A DNA stretch of 64,000 bases from Platerodrilus igneus (GCA_036346225.1 JARFIW010001667.1:124001-188000), one strand, 5' to 3'; positions 9,826 to 22,562 are shown, numbered from the stretch's first letter. Numbers and translations: made by a program. The notes: generated from the sequence alone by a model not told the origin.

Positions 9826-10523
9826 CTATACAAGCATCTCAAATACCATAAATTTTGTATTTTTAATTACACCCTTAACACCTCTCATATATTCCTTGCA
9901 ACATGAATAACTCTCAGTAGAAGCTGTGATAGTACTTAATTTTTTCCAAGAATGTACAACTACACGATTGTATCGCTCTGCAAATTGAGGCATGCGATTT
10001 GTTGGAATATACATTAAACACATGTATTGCTCTTCAGACAAAGGATTTGTAAAATTCTACTTATGAAGTATCTCCTCTTCATCTATTGTTAAAACAGTAT
10101 CCAAATAATGATCCCATCCAATTTCCTCAAATATGTATAGGTAGTCTGCTAGAAAACTGGAATACATTATTGGATTGATGTGTTCTTTTATATACATTAT
10201 ATTGATTTTAGTTGGATCGTTGTGGTAGTTGACCAACTTGTCCAAATACTTCGACACATGCTTGTCAAAATCATTTTGTAGTAGCACAGACTTAAGAAAT
10301 TTGAGGTTAACTTCATAAATATCTGCACTATTAAACATTCCAATAACTGTTCTTTTTATGTCTTTGTATACTGTTTTTGGAAGTATTGATTTTAATATAC
10401 CAATATGACTCTGGTTGATTGGTTGGTTAACCCAATTTGATTCAGTATTGTTTTTATGCTGATTGTCAGTAAACTAGGCACTTCAATTTCTTTTTGATTT
10501 TCTACTAATTGTTCAACATCCAT
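9826..10523 (-). pseudogene. Unknown Polinton gene downstream of polymerase
   Basis: ATG at 10523 opens a short acidic N-terminus (MDVEQLVENQK), a shift near 10440 joins a frame with KTVYKDIKRTV and an internal Met at 10338, which runs to 10057 as an acidic, helix-rich protein. A second frame 10041-9826 rich in Cys and basic residues could be the C-terminus after another shift or a separate gene. It follows the polymerase gene by about 250 bases on the same strand, so it is probably part of the same transcription unit. No family recognised. Confidence 0.4.
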
Positions 10524-10774
10524 ACTGTTAACTATAATGGGAAGCGGTTATCTGTAAAACAAATAAAATATTTAGCAAGTTTTTTTTAATTATTGCTTGT
10601 TTTAAACTTCTAGAAAAGATATTTATTCCATCATCGCGATACTATAATGTCTCCACGGTAATGTATCATATGAATGTGGTATTAGACGACGTTTATCATC
10701 ATATGGACTTAATGCAATTTTTTTCCTGAATTATTGTAAATACATCATGAGCGTAGGAACGGAACGTAGCTTGT

Positions 10775-13700
10775 TTAAGTTTCTTTTTTTTTTAAATCTT
10801 TTAAACATGAAACATAGTCCTCAAAAGTTATTTCATTTTTTACTACATTATATTTGATACCTTTGGATTTTTTAATAACACCGTGATTACGTGTTTTATT
10901 TTCCTTCTCATTTGGATTGCATTCCAACTTGTAACTATACATTTTCGATCGTAACCCAGCAAAATGTGTTATTATTACACCGTTTGTTTCATCCTTCATG
11001 AGCCCCAAAGCTTTGTTGTTAACCCGAGGTATTCCATAGCGATTTGTTACGTTGACTCGTGTCGAGCCGTGCGTAACACAAGAAGGAAAAAAAAATACTG
11101 AAAGACCGGGCTCAATCGGAGATTAGGGGGGGTTGTAGAAAGCAAACTAACATAGAATGTACGCGGCTGTAAGAAATTAGGGACAATACCTGCAATAAAA
11201 ATAGTTAAGCACACCAAAAAAAAATAGTTAAGTAAACCTGAAAGAAAAGAAGAAAAAAAAATAGTTAAATAAACCTATTAAAAAAAAAGAAATAAGCATA
11301 GTAGCAATAAAATGTCTAAATTATTCTGTACTGGAGAAAAAAAATGTAAATAACTGTTTGGATAATCTATATAATGGAGCAACGATAAAAGCATTACAAA
11401 AAAATTTTTAATATAAAGTGAGGTAATATTGGGGAGTAGCAGAAACGTTTCCTCACACACCAATTTAACATAAATCAAAACAAAATTTTTAACAAAAGGC
11501 AGATAGGTAAGCACATTTGACGAGTAATTCAGTAGTATGAGTGTTTTTTTCTATGTTTTAGAATAGCATGCAAGTCTTTTGTAAAAGATAGCAGAACGAC
11601 AAAGATATGGTAAGCAACGGATAGATATTTAAAGCAATAAGACAAGTAGTAAAAGTTCACTTACAGAAAGTCCTGCAGTAACGAAGTACTTCACCCTTGA
11701 TTGTGATGGGGTTGATAGAATTTAGTACACTTTACACTAACGAAACACTTCACCACACTACACTGGTGTTAGCCCCAGACATTATCATACTGAATGGAAC
11801 CATGTGGCATTGATAACTTTCTTGTTAATTCTATTTTCTGAGAAAACAATTTCGAAAATATTTTGCAACACAAATCGCAAAAATTGTAATAAAAATTTAG
11901 AATTCAGCGTCACGGACCCTCAAGGCACGCTGCAATGCAGGTCATCTGACAAGTTCTTGCATTAAGCTACTGTTAACACGAGGTGTTTTATCTGCTACAA
12001 CTGTATCATCATTTTCAGAAACAAGACCCAAGCTAAAAACTGTATTTAAACAATCTAAAGTATGCACTAAAAAACCCACAATTAAAAAGTACATGTAAAC
12101 ACTCCGTAAGTCCGTCAATTGTTCCGTAAGAACACGTGCCGTCGAGTTTAACAAGTCATACCACTTTATTTCCACAAGAAAAACAACCAAAAAAACATCA
12201 TTAGTAAGACACGCGTATCAATAAAGTCAACGTTCCGTAAAAACAATTCGAAAATTCATACCGCATGCAATTCTTACTATTCTCAAAAGCAAAACACGAG
12301 CAACAGTACTTTCAACGCAATTTATATATAGGAACCAAAAACAAACTGCTTGCTATTACAACCGCTTATCGACTCTTCTATCATTTTTATTTCCACCAGA
12401 AAAACAACGTATTAATTCTCACTATTCTCGAAGCAAAACAAGCCACAATATTTTCAATGTAATTACTAAATAGAAGCAAAGGACAAACTACGCTAATCTG
12501 TTTAATAAACTCGTAATTTATAGGAACAAAACAACTACAACTGCTAACCACGTTAATCTGTCTATAAAATAGTTGTTAACATAACACCTGAGCGCCTCTT
12601 ATCTCCACTTTAATAGATAGCATAAAGACGAATAATTATTTATTTATTAATGTACATCGAACTTTATACCACCAGCTATACAAAACGATGTATTTTAAGT
12701 ACGCTAGCTGACAGGGAGCGTAACAGATTATTTACATCATACCCAAAAGTGTCAAACTTTGAGAGATTTGACTTAATAAATTCGTTATATACATCGTCAC
12801 AAGTTAACTCATAAATAAACGAATCGGTATCGCTATACATGAGCTTGCAATTTTCCACCTTCATGATTGGAAGCATAAAATAGTAGTGGAAATTGTACAT
12901 ACAAGTTTTAGAAATATCTAATATAGACATACCAACATATAATGGTTTATTAAAGATTAATTCGGTTTTGTTTAGCTCAATAGCCATTAACTCATCATCG
13001 AAAATTGTGTAACTATGAAACATGGGGCTTGCTATACAATTTTTCGCTCCATAACGACCATCCCAACGTTTAACTAGCCTTACAACACGGCGCTTTCAAA
13101 TATTTTCCATTGTTTTTCCAAATACCGCATTGTTCATTAATTTGAATAAATTTTTCTCGAACTCATTCTTTGCAAGTTTCCGAAGCTCAGTATTCAAATC
13201 AATATAGGGCTTTAACCAACAACTTTGTTTAAATTTTAGAACTCGATGGATTTTTGTCAATTTAAGCCCGTTTAACAACGCCTGTTTAAGATTCCTGTAA
13301 TGTAAAATATACTTAGTTTTAGTGGATAAGGTGGTCATTAATGTAGGTAATTTTGATCCTGGAGGGATCTGATGTTCTGCACAAAACGGCATATCGCGGT
13401 GTAAATCATGTAAATATTCAGGATACTCCAAATCAACCACCAAAATATATCCATCTGGAGCATCATCTGGAATTGAAATAATATCGAGATTAATGTCAAC
13501 CCATTCAAAGTCGCCGTATGGTAAAGATTGCGACATTGCCCACCCGTAAAGATTGTTGGCATCCAAATATAGAAAATATTTGGATTGTTTAGATGCATCA
13601 TAATTATGCATGTATCTATTGTTAGCTTCGGAATATCGGTTGTTCACCTGACTGATACCACCTCTAATAGCGTTTTCAATAAACATAATTTTATCGATGT

Positions 13701-16067
13701 CCATAAGCAACTCTAACTTACATTTTGTATGCTTAAGCATACAATCCCAAGCATATCTAGGTAAGGTAAAGTACCAAGCAGGATCGAGCCCATATGTGGC
13801 AAACGACTTTTCGCGAAATTGTTCAAAACACACGTTAACAACATTATATCGGTTTTCATATAAAGTAAGGCATACTCCGAAATGTTTTTTATTTGAAATG
13901 CATTCCAAACTTTTAGAGCATTGTTATCCATATCCTCAGTGACATGTTCACCAGTCAACATGCTATAGAAGTTTTCAATTTTTGGAAGTTCAAATTCATT
14001 CAGTTTAGACATTGAATCAATGTACTCGTATGGAAATACACCTTTTCTTGTTATTAAGTTCAATTTATTTGAACAGACATTTGAAAATTCTTTCGATAAG
14101 TATTTGAAATCTGAAGGTTGCAATGTGGCCACTAAACTGTCTAAAGATGAATTTAAAAATCTCAAAGAATCAATGAAATGAAACTTTTTCTTAGTATCAC
14201 CATCATCATCAGCATCTAGATCGTTCAGAGTAAATGAAATGTATTTCTCTTTGTTTATTGGCAATAAACTAATATTACCTTTTTGTATCATGAAATGGGA
14301 ATCGTATCCACTCATATTATGAAACACAACCGATACAACAAAACTATTTCTAAAATTGAGGTTACAATGTTAGTGTGTAAAACCTCTGAAGTTGCCAGTA
14401 AAGTGGCAGTGGTCTCTAACGATGATAGCGTTTTCAGAAAATGCATTTTCACATATAGAGCAATGTGTTGCAATAATGTTAACATGAGGTTCAATCATTG
14501 GTTCAATATGTTTGAATTTACTTCGAACAAATTTTGCAACTTCTACCATTTCGTTTGCAAACCAATCTATACAACCTTTCCCCAAATAATTTTTAAAAAA
14601 TGATAACGATTCATCATAGTCACATTTTAAATAATAACCAGCACTAAAAGCTTTATGATGTTGATACTTTAAAGTGCTTGGAATATTTTGATAACTATGA
14701 TTTTTAACAGGTTTTAAAATAGTCTCAAAATCGGAATAAATTATAAAAGGTACATTTTGCTTATAAACATAATTTTTAAATTCAACATGATGATGCCTGG
14801 GATATGAAATTCTACATATATTTACTTTTTCACAATATTTAGAGTGATCATTTAATTTATCGAAGGTGTTAAAGTAATTCAGACAACGATCGCAAATATA
14901 TTTTTTATGTTTATGTTTATTTAGTTGGTTGCCAATAAGCCGCGATAAACTTTTTATCCAAACATAATGGTATTTTATTTCAACATTTTCAAAATCCTGA
15001 CTTGGAGTATTATAATTGTTTACGTTTGGAAAATATTGATATTGAATTATGAGTAAATTTACATGCTTCTCAGCTTTCTGCATAGTAAGCCTTGTTGGCA
15101 CCACACTATAGAACGACTTTTCTTTAGCGCAACTTAATTCTAAACTGTATACATTTATGGAAATTTTATTCATATTTTCAAATTTTGAAATATTTTTAAT
15201 CGACATCGGCATTTCCAATCCTTCAACATTCAAAACTAATCTGTAGTGTGGATATGAGGATGTGAGGTTACTTTTTATTTTAGAGAAAAATAATGCTGAA
15301 ACAATTGCCTAAAAAATGCAACACTCATCTGAATTTTTCACGTTAATACATGCATATTTATTTGAAATTTGCTTTGGAAGCGGAATAAAAGATGAAACAC
15401 GTCCATTGCCCATTTCATATTTATTAATATTAACCTCCATCGATATAATTTTTTTAAAGCCCAACTGATTTAGATTCTTGAAACCCCGATAGTTTTGTTA
15501 TTAGTTTATCAATCACGTTAGCACGAAACCATGATGTTAAATCCGTTCCAACGTCAATCGCCACATTTTTCGTATTAAAATGTTTAAAATCCGTTATATT
15601 ATTTTCATCAATATTAGACGTTTTAATGAATTCTCCGCAAAGTGTAGTATTAATTTTTATTAAATTTAATTTTTTTACACTTTTTTTTATTTTAATTATA
15701 AGCACCTTAAAACAATCATTAAAAAATGCCATTAAATCCTTATGATGCATGTTAATATAACGCCCGTTCTAATTCTTTTTGCAAAAGCGGAAACCAAATC
15801 AATCCATTTGACTCCCGAACGTGATGGTTGTGAAACAGATTGAATGCCGCTTCCTACATGAATATTTTTAATTGATGATTGGATGCTTTTTAACAATCCC
15901 ATATTGGTTTGCATTTGCCGTAACTGGCCTAAATTTAAGTCGCCATGTCTCACCGCCTTTGCAAATAACCTTAAGTATCGTTTGATATATTTTAACAAAA
16001 TTTCAGCTTCTTTAATTGTATACCTTTTAAATAAAAATATTGCATGGGTTATTAACTTTAAAAACAA
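10775..16067 (-). pseudogene. POLB: Polinton family B DNA polymerase, split by LTR-like insert
   Basis: Protein-primed type DNA polymerase B that would copy the element. Visible in order from the right: N-terminal region with AFAKRIRTGV (about 15760-15790), a second N-terminal block ending in FQES (about 15475), an intermediate region, a C-x2-C...H-x-C zinc-finger-like cluster near 14880, exonuclease motif YSDFET (about 14735), DHCHFTG (about 14425), palm motif [10 protein letters not shown] (about 13555), motif [12 protein letters not shown] (about 13110), motif C YSDTDS (about 12825), and the C-terminal LMKDETNG and VKNEITFEDYV blocks (10830-11000). At least six frame changes or stops occur. 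A 1681 bp insert (11045-12725) separates motif C from the C-terminal block, and the frame matches on both sides. All catalytic motifs are present, so decay looks recent or partly technical. Confidence 0.88.
11045..12725. mobile_element. LTR-like insertion (solo LTR) in the polymerase gene
   Basis: The segment begins TGTTACG and ends CGTAACA, a TG...CA terminus with a 7 bp inverted repeat, and is flanked on both sides by GATT (11041-11044 and 12726-12729). Polymerase coding sequence matches right up to the flanks. This is the structure of a solo LTR or an internally deleted LTR retrotransposon with 4 bp target duplication. It has no convincing coding frame; inside are A-rich repeats with AATAGTTAA units (11200-11280) and two diverged copies of a block of about 145 bp (near 12267 and 12413, sharing CTATTCTC.AAGCAAAACA). 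Family and orientation are unknown. Confidence 0.75.
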
Positions 16068-16153
16068 TTTCGCTACTTAAAGTATTAATATGTTCATTAA
16101 TTATTCAAAACAAGCAATAATTAAAAAAAGCATACCTATTATTTTTTGTTTTT

Positions 16154-16471
16154 CTATATGGGTTCTATTCTGTAGGAAACAAGATGATTGGGTCTTTTAA
16201 TATCTATTAGTTCTAATATGGTTATTGCGTATTTTCCAGAACCCAATTCATCAATTTTTTTTCTCCACAATTCCGTGTTGCGTTGTGGCGGAAATGAAAT
16301 ATTGTCCGCTAACTCAATTAGAATACAATCACCATATTTGGAATGTACCATTCTTACTCTGTAAATTCTTTGTGGAACGTTTAGTGGCAATTTGGCTAAC
16401 CTCTTTGCCTCTTTTCTAGGGCCTACAACGGACTGTTTATTATTGCTTTGTATTACCTGATCCATCTGCAT
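16154..16471 (-). CDS. Possible OB-fold ssDNA-binding protein
   Basis: Intact 105-residue frame just upstream of the polymerase gene on the same strand. After a polar N-terminus it has the pattern YRVRMVHSKYGDCILIELAD...SFPPQR and a later YAITILEL, which resembles small ssDNA-binding (OB-fold like) proteins seen in arthropod virus-like elements, where the KYG-x-x-I/V-L/E-L strand pair is typical. Position next to POLB supports a replication role. This is a pattern match from memory only; an unrelated small basic protein cannot be excluded. Confidence 0.4.
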   Translation of the reverse strand: MQMDQVIQSNNKQSVVGPRKEAKRLAKLPLNVPQRIYRVRMVHSKYGDCILIELADNISFPPQRNTELWRKKIDELGSGKYAITILELIDIKRPNHLVSYRIEPI

Positions 16472-17552
16472 ACAACAGCAATGTTGTTACAAACTTGCAA
16501 ATATAATAAAGCAAAAATATTCTTTTTACAAAATAAAGAAAAATATAACTTACTTTTTATACTAACGCTGCACGTATACTGATCACATCAAAAACGCAGG
16601 TTCAAATAATGGTAAAATTAAACGAGTTATATATATATATATATATATACAATGTCTAATCCGTCATCTACACACAATCACCAAACCGCTAAAAGTATAA
16701 GAATGTTTATTGTCACATCAATTAAATGTATAATTACATTTAAATATTTGAATATATTCAAATTGCTAAAATGTAAGCAAGAAATCGTTGATATAAGACC
16801 AAATTAATTTTTTTATTTGAGAGTCAAATAAATCGTGATGAAAGGTGGTATAATTTGCATACTAAGAAGGAAATATACGGCATACCTGTCTTAACATGTT
16901 TTTGCAGACACACCTTATGTTAATTAACTATATTATATTAAAATTTAAATGTCGGCATGATTTGCATATATATTACCAGAGAGCTATAATCCCAATAAAA
17001 AAAACACGAGGTTATATTCGACTGCGAATTCTTGTTATTTTATCTTGATATTGAAATCGTGAGAAGTGAACGACTTCTTTTTACAAGATTTTACATGCAG
17101 ACGTTTAAAAATTTGACCGCCATTATATAACATTTCGTATATTTTCTCAATTTTATTTGCTACTTCATACAAAACGCAGCTTATAAGGAAAGCTAAAAAA
17201 CTCTTTACCACTTGCACGCGTTTGCTTAATATAAAAAAATTCTTCACCGCAGCGTTTTAATTTTTAGCTTAATCTACTAAGAAGAATTTCCGAAGCGGCC
17301 AAGAACCAACACTTGGACTCCATTCTACACACACACACACACACACAACATTTTGAAAAAATGTATAACACTTTTCCCCATCTTATTTAATATTTAACAC
17401 GGGAACGCTGCTAAAAAATTTTCTTAAGGAAATATCTCCACCCCGCGCACGCGCACCACCCACGACAAAAATCTAACGACCCCCCCGAACGCACACCCCG
17501 AGAACAAAGACCTAACGACCCCCAGACGTACCAAATTTACATACAAAAACAA
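16472..17552. other. Non-coding stretch right of the Polinton
   Basis: AT-rich sequence with a (TA)n run at about 16628-16650 and an (AC)n run at about 17328-17347, then a C-rich patch (17440-17525, with ACGACCCCC repeated). The Polinton terminal inverted repeat should lie in this stretch or just beyond, but without the left end it cannot be identified. No gene is supported. Confidence 0.4.
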
Positions 17553-17690
17553 TTTTGTTCTCGAAGCGGCGTATACATATCTTGCTGTACGTTTTATTTC
17601 TCAAAGCGGCTTAGCTATTTATTTTGTTCTCAAATCGGCGTATACATATCTTGCTGTGCATTTTGTTCCTCAAAGCGGTTTAGCCTACCT
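17553..17690. repeat. Two-copy 69 bp tandem repeat
   Basis: TTTTGTTCTC.AA.CGGCGTATACATAT starts at 17553 and again at 17622, a 69 bp period. Each unit is itself built from a longer and a shorter sub-unit, both carrying TCTC.AAGCGG or a close variant. It ends exactly where recognisable gypsy coding sequence begins, so it marks the deletion or insertion breakpoint of that element. Confidence 0.7.
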
Positions 17691-17694
17691 ACTA

Positions 17695-18330
17695 CCCTGT
17701 ATTAGAATACCCAGACTGTTCAAAACATTTATACTAACGACAGACGCATCGAACGTAGCATTAGACGCAGTATTGAGCCAAGGAAAAGTGGGTAGCAATA
17801 AACCCATCAGCTACGCATCCAGAACTATAAATAAAACCGAACAGAGATATAGCACCCTAGAAAAAGAATTATTAGCCATAGTATGGGCAACCAAATATTT
17901 CAGACCATACTTATACGGAAGAAAATATTACATATACACCGATCATAGACCATTAGTATGGCTATGCAAACTTAAAAAACCAAATTCAAAATTATAACGA
18001 TGGCGAATCAGACTAGAAGAATATGATTACTAAATTATATATAAAAAGGGAATTTATAACACCAACGCAGACGCTTTAAGTAGAATCCAACTCAATGCAT
18101 TAGAAACGGAATCCATTGTAGGAAACGTAGACGAAGCAGAAATAAGGGAAGATCCAGACGAGATCGACACGATACACTCGACACAAAACGAAGAACCTAA
18201 AAACGCGATTAAAATTTTAAACGAAGCAATCGATATAAAACCCAACCAATTTATAATTACCAAAGTTTTAAATAACCCCAATCCCGTAAAATATACAAAG
18301 GTAGATAACAACAAGATATGCTAAATTCAA
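17695..18330 (+). pseudogene. Gypsy 1 pol: RNase H and connection region
   Basis: Degrades RNA in RNA/DNA hybrids during reverse transcription. Homology begins at about 17695, shifts frame near 17715, then shows [17 protein letters not shown] (first catalytic Asp), the catalytic Glu in [21 protein letters not shown] and the Asp in [10 protein letters not shown], followed by a stop near 17995 and in-frame continuation containing NADALSR. The segment to 18330 is an acidic connection. The fold is recognisable but broken by at least three stops or shifts. Reverse transcriptase, which should precede it, is absent. Confidence 0.85.
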
Positions 18331-18519
18331 ATAACCAAATATGACAATGACGAGCAAATAATTAAAATTTTAAAAGACTACACCCTTGAGAACAAGCGAT
18401 TTTACTTCTATTTCAACACCGAGCACTTATACCAAAGATTTTCAGAATTATACGTTAAACTATTTAATAACTCTGGCACTGAACTCATTAGATGTACGAG
18501 AAAATTAATAATACTAAAC

Positions 18520-19609
18520 AACCCTGACGAAATAAACGATGTATTTAGGAATCAACACGAAGAAAAAACCAACCATAGTGGAATTAACGAACAATAAAGC
18601 AACTCATAAGGCGATATTATTTCAAAGACATGAAAGAATTGACCACAGATTTCATTAACCAATGTGAACTATGTGACACAGCGAAATACGACAGAAAACC
18701 CCCAAAGATACCCTTAATGTTAACCAAAACACCCGACAAACCATTTCAAGAACTACATGCCGATACTCTGGTAGCAGAAGTGCAAAACTATTTAACAATT
18801 ATAGACGCATTCACAAAAATAGGCCAAGCAATACCAATCACATCAAAAAACAGCATTGACGTGACCCAAGGGTTTTTACAGTATTTCACATTTTATGGAA
18901 CACCCGAATCAATAACTCTAGACAATGGTAGCGAATTGAAAAATGAGACAATACAAAACACTTTAGAACTTCACAAATTAAAAATTCTTTTCATAACGGA
19001 AAACTACCCTGAATCCAACGGACTAATTGAACGACTACATTCAACCCTGTTAGAACAATTTCGATTATTAAGAATAAATTATAAAAAGGAACATGTAACC
19101 AATTTAATGTCATACGCACTAATCGCCTATAATAACACAATTCACTCATCAACAAATTTTACACCCTTAGAATTAACCTTAGGACATTCAGATTCACGAA
19201 ATCCCTATGACATACACTACAACAAAAAAGTATACAAGGAAATATACCAACAATATGCGAAAGATCACAAAGAAAAACTAAAAATAACTTAAGACAAGGT
19301 AAAAGATAAATTAGATAACGATAAGGAACGTATTACCACAACCCGAAATAAAAATACCGACGCGAATAAATTCTCAATAGGACAACCGTGTATAAGAAAA
19401 ATTTTCAAAGCAAGCGACATAAAACGGCACCCAGAAATTTAGGACCATTTAAAATTAAGAGAATATCAGACAAAAATATAGCAGTAGTAGACAACGGCAA
19501 AATAACAAAGTACATTCACTTGAAAAACTTAAAACACCCTGTAATTTCAGATGGACAATCATCATCCTTACCGTCTACCTCCGCCCAGGTAGAACGGACA
19601 ACCAAATAA
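18520..19609 (+). pseudogene. Gypsy 1 integrase
   Basis: The N-terminal zinc-binding region survives in part (a His before 18590, then CELC at about 18668), with stops and a shift before Met 18630. The core carries Asp in HADTL, Asp in LDNGSE and Glu in GLIERLHSTLLEQ, so the DDE triad is complete. A stop near 19290 separates the C-terminal domain (19388-19609), which has RNLGPFKIKRI, the GPF motif found in this family. Inserts the element DNA into the host chromosome; this copy is broken. Confidence 0.85.
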
Positions 19610-19639
19610 TAATAGAAGATATAAAAAACGACCCCGGTA

Positions 19640-20713
19640 TACTACCAACTAAATTAGGCAGTATGCAAAACCCAATTAACATTTGCAAAATTAAATACCC
19701 TACACTCTAGTATCATTAAACCAACCGATTTACTAAAAAAATTAATAAGAATTAGATCACTTATAACTAACAGTAAATTACCTTTTGATGTAACAGAATC
19801 GAACATTCTAATATTTGAAAAAATAGCTATAGTCAAAGACTACATTAAGAATAACGAAATAATATTTTTAATAGAGATCCCGATAGTAGAAAGTAACAAT
19901 TATAATTATTATCATTTATTTGCTTTTCCAACGAAAGTTACTAGCACATACCAAGTTATCATACCCAAAACCAAATTCCTATCCTTAAATGAACTGAGAT
20001 ATGGTTATACAAACGAAAAATGTACTGTAGTAACACCAAACCAATACTTATGCCAATCGATGACGACAACAACCATTCAAGAAGACAGCCCTTGTGAAGT
20101 ACAACTATTAAAATTTTTAAATCATTACGAAAACTCTGAAGCCAAGCAAGTGCAAATAAACAACATGAAAATTCAAAAAGTTACAGAAAACAAATGGATA
20201 GCCATTTTTCCAACAGAAGTAGTAGCAATCATCCACTGCAATCAAGACGAAAATTACCAAGCATTAATCGGAAGCAAACTAATCACACTTAAAGAAGACT
20301 GTTATGTAAAATTGAAAGACGAAGTAATCAGAGTTTATCAAGATCCCATAGCAACAAAGAAACTGGCAAACCTACCGAAACTACAGTTCAAGATAGAACA
20401 ACAAGAAGACGAAGAAATAGTCAAGAAACCCATGAAGCTAGAGCATCTAGACTTAGACGACCTCAGCCATGCCATGAAATTAGTGGAAAGTTACAAAGAA
20501 CATTTAAGTGAACTTAAAACGCCAAAGTTACATTATGACAATATAAGCGTTTGGACAATTGTGTTAATCATTTTAATAATTTTTCTAATTACATATGTAT
20601 TTTACAAAATGTATCTCAGATATAAGAATGAAGGAAACAGTTTTAGATTTAAGGAAACAAAGAAAAATAAAGAACCGATAAGTGTACCCTTAGAAACAAT
20701 GAATTTTAATTAG
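19640..20713 (+). pseudogene. env: Gypsy 1 env-like protein, C-terminal part
   Basis: From about 19640 scattered frames match the ectodomain of an errantivirus envelope; a clean 217-residue frame runs from 20060 to 20713. It contains Cys pairs, a long helix-like region before the membrane, one strong membrane segment of about 23 hydrophobic residues (around residues 163-185) and a basic cytoplasmic tail. The N-terminal portion with the expected protease cleavage site is not recognisable. The gene follows integrase and ends about 70 bases before the 3' LTR, the standard errantivirus order. In intact relatives this protein mediates membrane fusion; this copy cannot. Confidence 0.7.
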
Positions 20714-20784
20714 TGAAACTGAATAATGAATTTTATGTATTTAAAAATTAAGTAAAACCTTAATTTTTCATTTACGGTGGGAGG

Positions 20785-21365
20785 AGTTATGTATCCCACA
20801 ATTTACCTATATATATTAAATAATTGAATCTAATAGGAACTATTAGAAATTGTTAAATAAATTACAAGTTAATTGCAACAATGTAATACAAGCATAACCC
20901 AGAGAGGTTAATAACAGTTCATGAGAACGGAAATGCAACTTTGTATCCGATAGGGCAGTGATACTGCAGGTGGCAAGTCACAGACGGTTAACATACCGCA
21001 ATTACCTAGAAATAAGATTGTTACAATGTAATAAAGTGTAGAATTAAGAGTAAAGCAGACATGAGATCTGCAAGTTCCCACAGCCATGTGAGGGGCAGGT
21101 TATTATAAAAAGCCCGGGAGCTCAAGGCCCGGCAGTCAGTCTTCGAACTTAAGCTACTCACCCTAATATTAAGATACATAAACTTGTTAAAAGTTCGGAA
21201 ACGTTTTTTAAAAACACCGTTCCAAAGGCCCGAACCTTAACTCGCGTAGCTACTAAAACACTCATTCTTTATTATTCAAATTCCCCCATTTTTTTTAATT
21301 TTCTAATTTTTTAATTTTTTATTCTCACACAGGTCAGTCATTGAGGATTCTATCTTAAAGTTACT
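20785..21365 (+). repeat. 3' LTR of gypsy element 1
   Basis: Starts AGTTATGTATCCCAC right after the purine tract GGTGGGAGG. It contains a TATA-like TTATAAAAAG (about 21101) and an initiator-like CAGTCAGTCTT about 30 bases on. The 3' end is uncertain: a CTTAACT near 21242 followed by a degenerate primer-site-like CGCGTAGC suggests an end there, while AGTTACT at 21359-21365 would give a terminal AGT...ACT pair. Confidence 0.6.
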
Positions 21366-21434
21366 ATTTCGTTTAGGGTTATAAAAAAAATCTTTGGTTC
21401 TGAAGAAAGATTTTTTTTTTTTGGAGAGAGGCAG

Positions 21435-21766
21435 TGTAACAGTTTTTCTAGGCACTGCAAAGCACCAATAAATTATTAGTTAAATACATCTTTTTGTCTG
21501 TTCCATTAAACCAGTAAACGTCGGTAATTAAATAAATATCCGTATTGAGATTGTGTGGTCTAACCACAATACAGAGGTGCTAGTTTGGTTGCTAACATCA
21601 GGCGTTAACTATTTGTACAAATATTTCAAAACCAAACACCTTTGATATTTCTTGCGCAACGTGTCAACAAGCATTCTGGCTAGAACACTTGGCACGAAGG
21701 TATCAAGAGGAACCCCATACTTCTAGCGAGTAATTTGTGTGTGGGTTTACGTCTTTGTGAAAACTC
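21435..21766. repeat. Dispersed repeat R1, copy 1
   Basis: 332 bp beginning TGTAACAGTTTTT and ending GTGAAAACTC, nearly identical to 38166-38495 on the same strand. It contains AATAAA near 21472 and no coding frame. A purine-rich GGAGAGAGGCAG lies directly before this copy, so it could be an LTR; as both copies stand beside a Polinton fragment it could instead be part of that element. A hairpin with about 12 bp arms (A-run plus TCTTT / AAAGA plus T-run) lies at about 21385-21424. Confidence 0.75.
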
Positions 21767-22559
21767 CACAAAACAACTTTCAATTAAAGAATCACCTTTT
21801 AATTCTCTTAATTAATTATTTTATTTTGAACAAGTAAGCTCAGAAATAGTGTAGCTAGGTCAAGTAACAAAAGGCATAAATACCTTCGAGATAATAATAT
21901 TTGTAGCTCCTTTTAACAAAGAAGCTCTAATTGCTCTCTCAGAATTTGATACCTAATATTTGTGTCTATAAAATTGTGTGCATAATTAATCCTTTCAGCT
22001 TTTTTTATGAGGTAGCAAGAGTATACCTCTTGTGTGCTCACCTTGTTAATTATTTTAATTTTCTTTACAGCTCCTGCGTAAGCAGTTAATACGATATTCT
22101 TCTCTAAGAACTCCCAAGTCCCCCTTAGGAAAAACCTCTGTTCAAAATTTAATGACTTGGTGACGCCCTAACTAAACCCTTATTTTGGTATGAATTAAGC
22201 CATAGTAGCAAATAATGTTTTTAAAAAGAACCACGACCAATCTTCATAAGCTCTACCCGAGGAATACACCCCTAGCATAGTCGGAAGATATTTGCGTTCC
22301 ATCATTTTAAGGTTCACTGGTTCCATTTGAGAATATTAAAGAACTCACGGATTATTCAATTATTCAATTAACCCCAACAGTAAGTGTAAGAGTATATTGT
22401 AAAAATATTTCAACGATCCCAAGTTAGACAGAAACCACACATACAAAAGCATAATACAATTGGAGCTCGGGAAATCCAAACCTGTAAATAAGCAAAACAA
22501 GCCTATGATGGAAGTTTCCCTTCAAACTAATATTATTTCTAGAAATAGTAAATTGGTAT

Positions 22560-22562
<3 letters not shown>
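21767..22562. other. Unassigned spacer
   Basis: AT-rich, with no frame of note on either strand. The corresponding interval beside R1 copy 2 is shorter and I see no obvious similarity, so the two duplicated blocks differ here. Confidence 0.4.

Larger units (their letters stand above)
17691..21365 (+). mobile_element. Gypsy element 1 (errantivirus-like), 5' deleted
   Basis: Plus-strand remains of a Ty3/gypsy element of the 17.6/297 type: RNase H, integrase, env-like gene, a purine tract just before 20785 and a 3' LTR. Gag, protease and most of reverse transcriptase are missing, with the truncation point at a tandem repeat near 17690. Its plus strand is markedly A-rich. A relic of a related LTR lies at 24616. 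Confidence 0.8.

Noticed and set aside
11080..12727. GCGTAACA present near both ends of the polymerase insert, read as an 8 bp target duplication (hAT or P type)
   Set aside because: Alignment of the polymerase frame on both sides puts the boundaries at GATT with TG...CA ends, which explains the data without leftover sequence.
17035..17247. Minus-strand 70-residue frame with a hydrophobic stretch
   Set aside because: No family resemblance, no neighbours on that strand, and AT-rich composition makes such frames common.
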